DNA of 16,826 nt from Gammaproteobacteria bacterium (GCA_024511395.1 JANELJ010000009.1:1-16826), one strand, 5' to 3'. Shown: positions 1 through 6,844, counted from the stretch's first letter. Notes: generated by a model not told the origin, from the letters alone. Numbers and translations: made by a program.

Positions 1-55
1 AGGCGATTTGAAGATTTGTTATAAAAACAATTTCAAAACAGCTGGTTATAAACAA

Positions 56-70
56 ATTGTTAAAGAACGT
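56..70 (-). promoter_or_regulatory. rrn-type boxA antitermination element
   Basis: Read on the minus strand this is ACGTTCTTTAACAAT, which agrees with the gammaproteobacterial rRNA boxA core CTCTTTAACAA except for one base. Such boxA elements lie in the leader before 16S rRNA and in the 16S-23S spacer, where Nus factors assemble. A stem-loop lies immediately upstream on the same strand (73-108), matching the boxB-then-boxA order of rrn leaders. The motif match is seen; that an rRNA gene follows beyond the left edge is inference. Confidence 0.6.
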
Positions 71-72
71 AT

Positions 73-108
73 GAGCGAAACAGGACTCTCAAGGGTGAGC
101 TGTCGCTC
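73..108 (-). promoter_or_regulatory. boxB-like stem-loop of a probable rrn leader
   Basis: The minus-strand RNA pairs GAGCGA with TCGCTC, then CAG with CTG and CTC with GAG across two bulges, leaving an apical loop ACCCTT. No U-run follows, so it is a poor intrinsic terminator for the upstream tRNA. Its place directly before boxA suggests a boxB-like leader hairpin. Confidence 0.4.
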
Positions 109-151
109 TAAACTTTAGTTACTATAAAAGTAATAGTAATAGTAAAAATAA

Positions 152-180
152 ATTATATAGGATTAATGCGAACAGGATAA
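152..180 (-). promoter_or_regulatory. candidate sigma70 promoter before the boxA leader
   Basis: On the minus strand there is a perfect -10 TATAAT (152-157) and, 17 bases upstream, TTATCC (175-180) as a weak -35 (3 of 6). It lies between tRNA-Asp and the stem-loop/boxA. The -10 could be chance in such AT-rich DNA. Confidence 0.3.
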
Positions 181-188
181 GAAAAAAA

Positions 189-265
189 TGGCGGAACGGA
201 CGGGACTCGAACCCGCGACCCCCTGCGTGACAGGCAGGTATTCTAACCAGCTGAACTACCGCTCC
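189..265 (-). tRNA. tRNA-Asp(GTC)
   Basis: The minus strand folds as a complete 77-base tRNA including an encoded CCA end. The acceptor stem is GGAGCGG against CCGTTCC with one G-U pair, the D arm begins GTTCAGCTGG, the anticodon stem is CCTGC/GCAGG, and the loop is CTGTCAC with anticodon GTC. The T arm GCGGG-TTCGAGT-CCCGT carries the invariant TTCGA. GTC reads Asp codons GAC and GAU. It is transcribed leftwards, divergent from the MOSC gene, and has its own promoter at 278-283. What follows it is an rrn-like leader rather than an obvious terminator. Confidence 0.97.
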
Positions 266-283
266 GAAGTGGTGCGTATTATA
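266..283 (-). promoter_or_regulatory. tRNA-Asp promoter with rrn-like discriminator
   Basis: The minus strand shows a perfect -10 TATAAT (278-283) followed by ACGCACCACTTC, a GC-leaning discriminator resembling that of stringently controlled rrn P1 and tRNA promoters. The first tRNA base (265) is 12 bases below the -10. The -35 region is not recognisable, but A/T tracts further upstream (about 291-345) could act as an UP element. Stringent control is inferred. Confidence 0.55.
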
Positions 284-342
284 AGATACTGAAAAAAAAA
301 TACTAGCCCTTTTTTTAAACTTTTTTAAAAAAATTAAAATAA

Positions 343-373
343 TTTAAACTTTTTACTCACTATAGCGGATAAT
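343..373 (+). promoter_or_regulatory. candidate promoter for the MOSC gene
   Basis: GATAAT at 368-373 matches the -10 consensus at 5 of 6. The -35 is poor (TTAAAC or TAAACT at about 344-350). Transcription would start near 380, giving a leader of about 35 bases before the ATG at 415. The surrounding AT-rich DNA makes chance matches likely. Confidence 0.3.
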
Positions 374-414
374 GGTATCCTTTCCTTTTGCGTTATTTAT
401 GCAGGTTCTCTTAT

Positions 415-1263
415 ATGACCGACATTATAGTTTCACAACTGTGGATATATCCCATTAAATCTCTGAAAGGTATTTCAGTAGATAAGGCTCAGCTGGAAAA
501 AAGAGGTTTACGTTATGATCGCCGCTGGATGCTGGTGGATGATAATAACCGTTTTATCAGTCAGCGTCTTTACCCCAGGCTGGCTTTGATAAAGCAGGAA
601 CTGTCCGATTTCGGGATCTCTGTGCGGGCACCGGATATGCCGGTGTTAATTATTCCTTATCCTGATGCTCAGATAGAGATGTATGAAGAAGTCGAAGTAA
701 TTTGCTGGGATGACCATATTAAGGTCCAGCATATTAATACCGCTATAGATAACTGGTTCAGCGAATTTCTGGATGCTGACTGTCAACTGGTGTTTATGCC
801 GGAAGACAGTGAGCGTCTGGTGGATACGGACTTTGCTAAAAACCATGAGATCACCAGCTTTTCTGATGGTTTTCCAAACCTGATTATCTGTGAAGAATCC
901 CTGCAGGATCTGAATTCACGGGTGGATATTGAACTGACCATTAATCGTTTTCGTCCCAATATTGTTATTAAGGGCTGTGAACCCTATGGTGAAGATAGGC
1001 TTGGGCATTTTCAGATTAATGGTATTGATTTTTATGCGGTTAAACCCTGTTCACGATGTGTTGTGACCACTGTTAATCCTGAAACGGGGGTAAAAGAAAG
1101 CAAGGAACCCCTGGCTACTTTGGCAAAATTTCGTAAAAAAGATCGGAAAGTCTATTTTGGTCAGAACCTGTTACATAAGCTGGATTTAATGGTGGATAAC
1201 ACACTTACTGTGGGTGACAGGCTTAAAATTTTAGAGCCTTCAGCACCGCTTGAATTCGATTAA
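415..1263 (+). CDS. MOSC-domain protein, mARC/YcbX-like, without ferredoxin domain
   Basis: Predicted 282-residue molybdenum-cofactor protein. The N-terminal part (about 1-120, beginning VSQLWIYPIKSLKG) is the MOSC_N beta-barrel. The C-terminal MOSC domain contains PCSRCVVTTVNPETG (211-225). In the mARC family the second Cys of this CSRC motif is the Mo ligand, so Cys215 is the likely ligand here. Family members reduce N-hydroxylated compounds using electrons from a flavoprotein or ferredoxin. E. coli YcbX is about 370 residues and ends in a [2Fe-2S] domain; this protein stops after the MOSC domain, so a separate donor is needed. An upstream in-frame TTG at 388 exists, but the ATG at 415 places the conserved start correctly and has an AGG 10 bases before it. 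The substrate is unknown. A link to the Mo enzyme NapA downstream is only suggestive. Confidence 0.88.
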   Translation: MTDIIVSQLWIYPIKSLKGISVDKAQLEKRGLRYDRRWMLVDDNNRFISQRLYPRLALIKQELSDFGISVRAPDMPVLIIPYPDAQIEMYEEVEVICWDDHIKVQHINTAIDNWFSEFLDADCQLVFMPEDSERLVDTDFAKNHEITSFSDGFPNLIICEESLQDLNSRVDIELTINRFRPNIVIKGCEPYGEDRLGHFQINGIDFYAVKPCSRCVVTTVNPETGVKESKEPLATLAKFRKKDRKVYFGQNLLHKLDLMVDNTLTVGDRLKILEPSAPLEFD

Positions 1264-1287
1264 ATCTAATATTTCGCCATGGATTTT

Positions 1288-1323
1288 GTTATCCACAATT
1301 CCTGTGGATAACTTTGTGGATAA
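1288..1323. promoter_or_regulatory. cluster of three perfect DnaA boxes
   Basis: TTATCCACA occurs at 1289-1297 and its complement TGTGGATAA at 1303-1311 and 1315-1323. All three match the strict DnaA 9-mer. The first two form a perfect 10-bp inverted repeat (GTTATCCACA / TGTGGATAAC) around a 5-base loop, which could also fold as a weak terminator hairpin after the MOSC gene. No dnaA, dnaN or mnmG is present, so this is not shown to be oriC. Confidence 0.6.
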
Positions 1324-1454
1324 ACTTGGGGTAACCGCTGTAAAGACTTGAAACAATCACTTTTGTGACAATTTGATTACAAATTATTCATTCCCGGAAT
1401 ATAAAAATAATCATTGTAAAAACAATGTGTTATAAAAAACAGGGTGTAAAGGTA

Positions 1455-1486
1455 TTGACAGCAATTGTATTCAAGTGAATGCTAAT
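1455..1486 (+). promoter_or_regulatory. candidate ccmA promoter
   Basis: A perfect -35 hexamer TTGACA lies at 1455-1460. The -10 is weak: GCTAAT at 1481-1486 (4 of 6) has a 20-base spacer, and AATGCT at 17 bases matches poorly. If used, the leader to the ATG at 1720 would be more than 220 bases and would include the hairpin at 1652-1687. Confidence 0.3.
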
Positions 1487-1651
1487 GCAGTTTTTACTGG
1501 CCGTGGCATGAATTGTGTAAAACTTTCTTAAATAGAGCCAGAGTAAAGGTAGAAAATTAGTAAAAGTTAATGTTTGAAACAGTAAAATAAAACAGAGACT
1601 TGGCTCATTTTGTTAGAGAAGAAATAGCAATTGATTGGCTAAGTGTGAAAC

Positions 1652-1687
1652 GCCTTCTGCCTGGGGATATGCCCAAAGGGCAGAGGC
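1652..1687 (+). promoter_or_regulatory. leader hairpin before ccmA
   Basis: GCCT-t-CTGCC (1652-1661) pairs with GGCAG-AGGC (1679-1687) with a single bulged T, and GGG/CCC in the loop can pair further. It ends 32 bases before the ccmA ATG. It is not followed by a U-run. It may set mRNA stability or translation of ccmA, but no riboswitch family is recognised. Confidence 0.4.
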
Positions 1688-1719
1688 TTAGGGAATTATC
1701 AGGGCAAACGAGTATATTA

Positions 1720-2388
1720 ATGACAAACGATCCACAAACAAACCAGTCACAGGACCTGTCTGTTAATCAGCTAAGTTGTGAACGAGGCTATCGTGAACTG
1801 TTTACCGACCTGAATTTCAGCCTGTCGCCTGGAGAAATACTGCATATAAAAGGTGAAAACGGTACCGGTAAAACCAGTTTGCTTAGAATTATTGCCGGGC
1901 TGGCCTTACCTGTTATCGGTGAGCTCCGCTTTAATGGATATAGCTGTCGCAAGTACCGCAGTGAATACAATGAACAGCTGGCTTTTATGGGGCATAAACT
2001 GGGTATTAAACTGGAATTAACCCCGGTGGAAAATATTCGCAGTCACTGCGATCTGGGTAAAAGCTGCACTCGGCAGCAGATTATGGATACCCTGGAAAAA
2101 GTCGGCCTGTATGGTTTTGAAGAGATGTATTGCAACCAGCTCTCTGCCGGTCAGAAACGTCGTGTTGCCCTAGCTCAGATCCTGCTTTCCCAGACCCGGC
2201 TATGGATCCTTGATGAACCATTCACCTCGCTGGATGTCATAGGTGTGGAGCTGTTTTTAAAAATTATCCGGGAACATGTCTGTCAGGGAGGAATGGTATT
2301 GCTGACAACCCATCAGGAAGTAACGTTAAAGGATTGCACCCTAAAATACCTGCAATTACCCGATGGAATGCTAAGTGAGCCAGAGTAA
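1720..2388 (+). CDS. ccmA: CcmA, heme exporter ATP-binding subunit
   Basis: This 222-residue ABC ATPase powers the CcmABCD complex, which releases heme-loaded holo-CcmE from CcmC on the periplasmic side. Visible motifs are Walker A GENGTGKTS (45-53), signature LSAGQ (141-145), Walker B LWILDEP (161-167) and the switch His in TTHQ (His198). LCER-type and GHKLGIK stretches match CcmA rather than other ABC proteins. E. coli CcmA is about 207 residues. The ATG at 1720 is chosen because the family homology starts near residue 15; the in-frame TTG at 1600 would add 40 unrelated residues. The Shine-Dalgarno for 1720 is weak (GAG 7 bases upstream), so the start is not fully certain. It is the first ccm gene, and an unusual 178-base gap separates it from ccmB. 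Confidence 0.95.
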   Translation: MTNDPQTNQSQDLSVNQLSCERGYRELFTDLNFSLSPGEILHIKGENGTGKTSLLRIIAGLALPVIGELRFNGYSCRKYRSEYNEQLAFMGHKLGIKLELTPVENIRSHCDLGKSCTRQQIMDTLEKVGLYGFEEMYCNQLSAGQKRRVALAQILLSQTRLWILDEPFTSLDVIGVELFLKIIREHVCQGGMVLLTTHQEVTLKDCTLKYLQLPDGMLSEPE

Positions 2389-2519
2389 GTCAATAATAAT
2401 ACTTTGATGTAGCTGACTAAGCATGTAAAATACCCCTTCGATTAAAAGTCCCTTATATTTAATAGCCTTACAAAAAATATGACTTTGTAAACGACGTTAA
2501 AGATTCCTGATTGAGGGAT

Positions 2520-2547
2520 TTGAAAATACACAAACAAAAAGTATAGA
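2520..2547 (+). promoter_or_regulatory. candidate internal promoter before ccmB
   Basis: TTGAAA (2520-2525, 5 of 6) and TATAGA (2542-2547, 4 of 6) are separated by 16 bases. They lie just before the ccmB ribosome site AGGA (2557-2560) in an otherwise empty 178-base ccmA-ccmB gap. The leader would be very short, about 12 bases. Confidence 0.35.
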
Positions 2548-2566
2548 AGCCGTATTAGGAACCAAT

Positions 2567-3235
2567 TTGTATAACGCTTTTTTCAATTTATTAAAACGTG
2601 ATTTACGACTGGCATTCAGGCATAAGAGTGAGATCCTTAATCCGCTATTTTTCTTTGTTATAGTGGTCACACTTTTCCCCCTGGGGGTCAGCCCTGAAAA
2701 ACAGGTACTGGCAGAAATCGGTCCCGGCATTATCTGGGTTGCGGCTCTGCTGGCTTCCATGCTGTCGCTGGATTCCCTGTTTCGTTCTGATTTTGAAGAC
2801 GGCACCTTGGAACTCATGCTGCTCAGTGAATATCCCCTGCCCATACTGATCCTGGCAAAAATTGTCGCTCACTGGCTGATCACCGGTTTTCCCATAATTA
2901 TTTTTTCACCCTTATTAGGTACTGTGATGTTTCTCAGTAACGAGGCCATAGAAACCCTGATGATAACCCTGCTGCTGGGGACCCCGATTCTCAGTCTTAT
3001 AGGTGCTATCGGTATGGCTCTGGTGGTGGCACTAAAACGGGGCGGTATGTTACTGTCCTTACTGGTACTGCCGTTATATATCCCTGTATTAATATTTTCT
3101 TCTAATGCTGTAGGCAGCAGTATGGCCGGCCTGTCCATTAGCGGCCAGCTCTACTTTCTCGCTGCATTTTTAATTTTCTGTCTCACGCTGGCACCCATTG
3201 CCACCTCTGCTGCTTTAAGGGTAAGTCTCGAATGA
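2567..3235 (+). CDS. ccmB: CcmB, heme exporter membrane subunit
   Basis: This 222-residue integral membrane protein has about six hydrophobic segments and is the membrane partner of CcmA in the CcmABCD complex. Family hallmarks include DLRLAFRHKSEILNPLFFF (12-30), TLFPLGVSPE, APGIIWVAALL-like text at 53-62 and GTPILSLIGAIGMALVVALKRGG. The start is TTG. It is preferred because the alignment to E. coli CcmB (220 residues) begins at this codon and AGGA sits 6 bases upstream; no suitable ATG exists. The stop overlaps the ccmC start in ATGATG (3232-3237), so ccmB and ccmC are translationally coupled. Confidence 0.95.
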   Translation: MYNAFFNLLKRDLRLAFRHKSEILNPLFFFVIVVTLFPLGVSPEKQVLAEIGPGIIWVAALLASMLSLDSLFRSDFEDGTLELMLLSEYPLPILILAKIVAHWLITGFPIIIFSPLLGTVMFLSNEAIETLMITLLLGTPILSLIGAIGMALVVALKRGGMLLSLLVLPLYIPVLIFSSNAVGSSMAGLSISGQLYFLAAFLIFCLTLAPIATSAALRVSLE

Positions 3236-3975
3236 TGAAAGCCATAATGAAGTTTATCTACCAGTTTGCTTCACCCAAGCATTTTTATCGACTTTCGGGA
3301 AAAATTATCCCCTGGTTTGCCTGGCTGGCCGCTATCCTGCTTATTGCCGGGAGTATAGACGGTCTGTTTATTGCGCCGGTTGATTACCAGCAGGGTGACA
3401 GCTACCGCATTATCTTTATTCATGTCCCGGCCGCCTGGATGTCCATGTTTATCTATATGGTTATGGCCATATCCGGTGCCATTGCCCTGATCTGGAAAAT
3501 AAAACTGGCTGATGTCATCGCTAGCAGCAGTGCGCCTATTGGTGCGGCTTTTACCTTTCTAGCACTGGTCACTGGCTCCATCTGGGGCAAGCCCATGTGG
3601 GGAGCCTGGTGGGTCTGGGATGCCCGGCTGACTTCAGAACTGATATTACTGTTCCTTTATTTAGGTTATATGGCTCTGGAATCTGCTATAGAAGATCCCC
3701 GCGCCGCCGCCAGAGCCTGTGCTATTCTGGCTATTGTGGGTGTGATAAATATCCCGATTATCCATTATTCCGTAGAATGGTGGAATACCCTGCATCAGGG
3801 GGCTACAGTAACCAAGCTGGATAAACCCTCAATTCATATCTCCATGTTAATCCCGTTATTATTAATGGCGTTAGGATTTAAACTTTATTACGGTGCTGTG
3901 GTCTTAATGAGAGCCCGTAATAAAGTGCTGGTAACAGAGCAGAATAACCGCTGGGTAAAAGAAATAATAGGATAA
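3232..3975 (+). CDS. ccmC: CcmC, heme-handling protein loading CcmE
   Basis: This 247-residue, six-helix membrane protein binds heme at its periplasmic face and presents it to CcmE. The tryptophan-rich WWD motif is WGKPMWGAWWVWD (118-130). The two conserved periplasmic histidines are His64 (in IFIHVPAAW) and His188 (in WNTLHQG), equivalent to E. coli His60 and His184. The first ATG overlaps the ccmB stop by four bases; the ATGs at 3235 and 3247 are alternatives. The gene is followed by a 243-base gap carrying a structured repeat-like element before ccmD, where close packing would be expected. Confidence 0.96.
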   Translation: MMKAIMKFIYQFASPKHFYRLSGKIIPWFAWLAAILLIAGSIDGLFIAPVDYQQGDSYRIIFIHVPAAWMSMFIYMVMAISGAIALIWKIKLADVIASSSAPIGAAFTFLALVTGSIWGKPMWGAWWVWDARLTSELILLFLYLGYMALESAIEDPRAAARACAILAIVGVINIPIIHYSVEWWNTLHQGATVTKLDKPSIHISMLIPLLLMALGFKLYYGAVVLMRARNKVLVTEQNNRWVKEIIG

Positions 3976-4000
3976 CAAAATTAGACACCTATAGAATGTA

Positions 4001-4149
4001 GTCTGCTAGGGAGCCTTTGTGGGGTTTCGGCAGCAGGGACAATAAATTGCTCCTGCATTTATTGCATTTCCGCCATCCGTGGCGGTCACGCTGCCGAAAA
4101 GACTCCATGGATGGATTTACGGCGTCCCCACAAAAGCCCCTCGGTAGAC
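4001..4149. repeat. nested-palindrome intergenic element between ccmC and ccmD
   Basis: About 149 bp is organised as nested inverted repeats. The outer arms are GTCT..AGGG (4001-4011) with CCCT..AGAC (4138-4149). Next come TTTGTGGGG (4016-4024) with CCCCACAAA (4126-4134), then TTTCGGCAGC (4025-4034) with GCTGCCGAAA (4090-4099). Inside are two hairpins: CAATAAAT/ATTTATTG (4040-4064) and CCGCCA-tccg-TGGCGG (4070-4085). The right arm holds an unpaired insert with CCATGGATGGATTTACGGCG (4105-4124). It is richer in GC than nearby spacers and has no ORF. It resembles a dispersed, non-coding mobile or palindromic repeat, but no second copy lies in this window, so that class is inferred. Confidence 0.6.
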
Positions 4150-4218
4150 GGAATGGTAAATTTTGTAATTACTAATATTTTAACCAAGAATGTCAGTATT
4201 TTTAAAGAGTAAAAAATC

Positions 4219-4401
4219 ATGATGGAAATGCTTCAAATGGGAAAATACGGTGCCTATGTCTGGTCTTCCTACGGCCTGGCACTGATTGTTATGGGCTATG
4301 TTGCTTTTAAGCCCCTGCTGGATAAAAAAACCATATTTAAGGAACTGTCCATGAAGTACCGTCGTGAATCCCAATCCAATAACAAACAGGAACAGGCATG
4401 A
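4219..4401 (+). CDS. ccmD: CcmD, small membrane subunit of the heme exporter
   Basis: This 60-residue protein has one transmembrane helix (about 16-31). The N-terminal pattern MGKYGAYVWSSYGLAL (7-22) is the typical CcmD signature, followed by a positively charged cytoplasmic tail. CcmD joins CcmABC and is needed to release holo-CcmE. The start at 4219 has a second ATG immediately after it; AAAGAG about 10 bases upstream is a modest ribosome site. Its stop overlaps the ccmE start as ATGA (4398-4401). The gene is cut off from ccmC by the repeat-like element at 4001-4149. Confidence 0.93.
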   Translation: MMEMLQMGKYGAYVWSSYGLALIVMGYVAFKPLLDKKTIFKELSMKYRRESQSNNKQEQA

Positions 4402-4916
4402 ACCCGAAACGTAAAAACCGTCTGATACTGGTACTGCTGATCCTGGTCGGAGTCGGTGCAGCCGTCACCCTGGGGCTAAAAGCACTGGATCAGAACTTAC
4501 TATACTTTTTCAGTCCGACCCAGGTAAAAGCCGGTGAAGCACCCATTGACCATTCTTTCCGTCTTGGCGGCCTGGTTTCAAACGGCAGTGTGCAGCGGGA
4601 AAAAGACGGTCTGACCATTCACTTTGATATTACTGACGGGGCAGAAACTATTGCCGTAACCTATACTGGTATTCTGCCCGATCTGTTTCGTGAAGGGCAG
4701 GGTATTGTGGCCACCGGAAAAATAGATGGCTCCAGAAAAGACGGCAAAACCCATTTTATCGCTGAAGAAGTACTGGCCAAACACGACGAAAACTATATGC
4801 CGCCTCAGTTGCAAGAAGCGCTGGACAAGGCTTATGAAGATGGTAAGAAAAAATTGGCTGACAACGCTGTTAAAACTGCCGAAAAAGCTGCTGCACAGGG
4901 AGATAATGCACAATGA
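4398..4916 (+). CDS. ccmE: CcmE, periplasmic heme chaperone
   Basis: This 172-residue protein has one N-terminal membrane anchor (about 9-27) and a periplasmic OB-fold domain. It carries heme covalently on the conserved histidine of LAKHDENYMPP, here His129, with Tyr133 as the likely axial ligand. It receives heme from CcmC and delivers it to CcmF/CcmH. The C-terminus beyond residue 140 is charged, Ala- and Lys-rich and probably flexible. Both ends overlap neighbours at ATGA junctions (ccmD and ccmF). Confidence 0.97.
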   Translation: MNPKRKNRLILVLLILVGVGAAVTLGLKALDQNLLYFFSPTQVKAGEAPIDHSFRLGGLVSNGSVQREKDGLTIHFDITDGAETIAVTYTGILPDLFREGQGIVATGKIDGSRKDGKTHFIAEEVLAKHDENYMPPQLQEALDKAYEDGKKKLADNAVKTAEKAAAQGDNAQ

Positions 4917-6844
4917 TACCTGAAATCGGTAACTTCTCCCTGATTATTGCCCTGGCCGTGGCTCTGTTTCTGGCTACTGTGCCGTTATATGGTGCTCAGA
5001 AAAATAACCTGCAGCTCATGCAGTTTTCCCGTTATGCCGTGGTGGCTCAGTTCTTCTTTGTTCTGGTGTCTTTTCTAGCGCTGGTTTATTCGTTTGCCAT
5101 TGATGACTTTTCCGTCCGCTATATTGCCACCAATTCTAATTCCGCATTGCCGATGATTTATAAAATTTCAGCGGTCTGGGGCGATCATGAAGGTTCCTTC
5201 CTGTTATGGCTGTTAATATTATCTATCTGGTCCATGGCGGTTGCCTATTTCAGTAAGAGCCTGCCTATTAGCATGACCTCCCGAGTGCTGGCGGTTATGG
5301 GGATGCTCAGTATTGGTTTCCTGTTATTTATTATCTTTACCTCTAACCCCTTTGAACGCCTGTTTCCGGCACCCATGGACGGCCGGGATCTGAACCCCTT
5401 ATTACAGGACCCCGGTCTGGCTATCCATCCGCCTATGCTCTATATGGGTTATGTGGGTTTTTCTGTGGTATTCAGTATTACCATTGCCGGGCTGATTTCC
5501 GGACAACTGGATTCTGCTTGGGCTCGCTGGTCCCGTCCCTGGACAGTCATTGCCTGGGTATTCCTGACACTGGGTATAGCACTGGGTAGCTGGTGGGCAT
5601 ACTATGAACTGGGATGGGGCGGCTGGTGGTTCTGGGATCCGGTGGAAAACGCCTCCTTTATGCCCTGGTTAATCGGTACAGCCCTGCTGCATTCACTCAT
5701 TGTGACGGAAAAGCGTGGCGCCTTTAAAAGCTGGACGGTATTACTGTCCCTGATGGCTTTTTCTCTGAGTCTGCTGGGAACCTTCTTGGTGCGTTCCGGG
5801 GTACTGGTGTCCGTACATTCTTTTGCCTCAGATCCTACCCGCGGTTCCTTTATCCTGGCCTTCCTGGTGCTGGTGATTGGCGGTTCTCTAATGCTGTATG
5901 CGATTCGCGGTTCATCCATGAGCGGGGGCGGTCATTTTAATCTGTTCTCCAAGGACACCTTTATGCTGCTGGGTAATATCCTGCTGTCAGTGGCCTGTGC
6001 CATGGTGTTATTAGGCACCTTATACCCCTTACTGGATCAGATGATTGACTTGGGCAAACTGTCCGTCGGTGAACCCTATTTTAATGCGGTGTTTGTGCCT
6101 ATTATGCTGCCGGCACTGGTGATTATGTCCATGGCTCCCCTAATGCGCTGGAAAAGTGATCGCTTTGATCGGGTCTTTAAACAGATGCTGATCCCTCTGG
6201 CTGTAGCCCTGTCTGTGGGTATTGCGCTGTTTTTTATTGAAAAAGGTTCGGTCATGATATCCGTCAGCGTTGGTCTTGCGGCACTGATTGTTTCCAGTGT
6301 GGTTATGAGTTTTATTAACCGGGTTAAAAGTAAAAGTGTGGGTTCAACCCTGAAGAAAATTCCCCTGTCATTTTACGGTATGAACCTAGCTCATATTGGT
6401 GTGGCTGTGTTTATTGTGGGGGTAACCTTTACTGAGTCCATGAGTCTGCAGAAAGATCTTCGTATGGAGCAGGGCGATACTATCAGCTTGGGCGGTTATG
6501 CATTTACTTTTGAAGGTGCCAGTAGTCACCAGGGGCCTAACTATATAGCCTATGAAGGTGCTGTCAGTATTATAGATCCGGATGGTGAATCTATTGCTGT
6601 TCTGACCCCACAGAAACGGGTTTATCAGGTGCGCGGCATGCCTATGACTGAAGCCGGCATTGATGCCGGACTGTTCAGAGATCTTTTTGTAGCCCTGGCT
6701 GAACAACTGGAAAATGGTGCCTGGAGTTTAAGAATTTACTACAAGCCCTTTATTCGCTGGATCTGGCTGGGCTGTATTTTAATGGCTTTAGGCGGTTTTA
6801 TTGCCGTTATGGATAAACGTTATCGTCTGAGGGTTGCAAAATGA
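4913..6844 (+). CDS. ccmF: CcmF, cytochrome c heme lyase core subunit
   Basis: This 643-residue polytopic membrane protein ligates heme from CcmE to apocytochrome CXXCH. The WWD motif lies at about 234-242 (GWGGWWFWD). Four conserved histidines are visible: His172 in IHPPMLY, His260 in LLHS and His302 in SVHS; His494 in NLAHIG corresponds to the C-terminal heme-b ligand. The length is normal for bacterial CcmF. The start ATG overlaps the ccmE stop by four bases, and the stop overlaps the ccmG start in the same way. Confidence 0.97.
   Translation: MIPEIGNFSLIIALAVALFLATVPLYGAQKNNLQLMQFSRYAVVAQFFFVLVSFLALVYSFAIDDFSVRYIATNSNSALPMIYKISAVWGDHEGSFLLWLLILSIWSMAVAYFSKSLPISMTSRVLAVMGMLSIGFLLFIIFTSNPFERLFPAPMDGRDLNPLLQDPGLAIHPPMLYMGYVGFSVVFSITIAGLISGQLDSAWARWSRPWTVIAWVFLTLGIALGSWWAYYELGWGGWWFWDPVENASFMPWLIGTALLHSLIVTEKRGAFKSWTVLLSLMAFSLSLLGTFLVRSGVLVSVHSFASDPTRGSFILAFLVLVIGGSLMLYAIRGSSMSGGGHFNLFSKDTFMLLGNILLSVACAMVLLGTLYPLLDQMIDLGKLSVGEPYFNAVFVPIMLPALVIMSMAPLMRWKSDRFDRVFKQMLIPLAVALSVGIALFFIEKGSVMISVSVGLAALIVSSVVMSFINRVKSKSVGSTLKKIPLSFYGMNLAHIGVAVFIVGVTFTESMSLQKDLRMEQGDTISLGGYAFTFEGASSHQGPNYIAYEGAVSIIDPDGESIAVLTPQKRVYQVRGMPMTEAGIDAGLFRDLFVALAEQLENGAWSLRIYYKPFIRWIWLGCILMALGGFIAVMDKRYRLRVAK

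Larger units (their letters stand above)
1264..1719. other. gene-free stretch between the MOSC gene and ccmA
   Basis: This AT-rich spacer of about 455 bases holds the DnaA-box cluster (1289-1323), a small perfect dyad CATTGT-AAAA-ACAATG (1412-1427), a TTGACA at 1455-1460 that could serve ccmA, and a hairpin (1652-1687) just before the ccmA ATG. An in-frame TTG at 1600 would prepend 40 residues to CcmA, but those residues do not resemble the family. No other coding potential is visible. Confidence 0.6.

Noticed and set aside
388..414. TTG start adding nine residues to the MOSC protein
   Set aside because: The ATG at 415 fits the family start and has a spaced AGG; the extra residues have no family support.
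1361..1385. FNR/CRP-like site near TTTGTGACAATTTGATTACAAA upstream of ccmA
   Set aside because: Only half-sites match and the spacing fits neither consensus.
1600..1719. N-terminal extension of CcmA from a TTG at 1600
   Set aside because: The 40 extra residues do not resemble CcmA and the segment contains a leader hairpin. The ATG at 1720 gives the usual length.
1535..2388. 12-base direct repeat GAGCCAGAGTAA at 1535-1546 and 2377-2388 flanking ccmA
   Set aside because: The second copy includes the ccmA stop codon, no mobile gene lies between, and the length is short enough to be coincidence.
5602..5919. Antisense open frame opposite the ccmF WWD region
   Set aside because: Charged, low-quality sequence mirroring conserved CcmF codons; no independent support.
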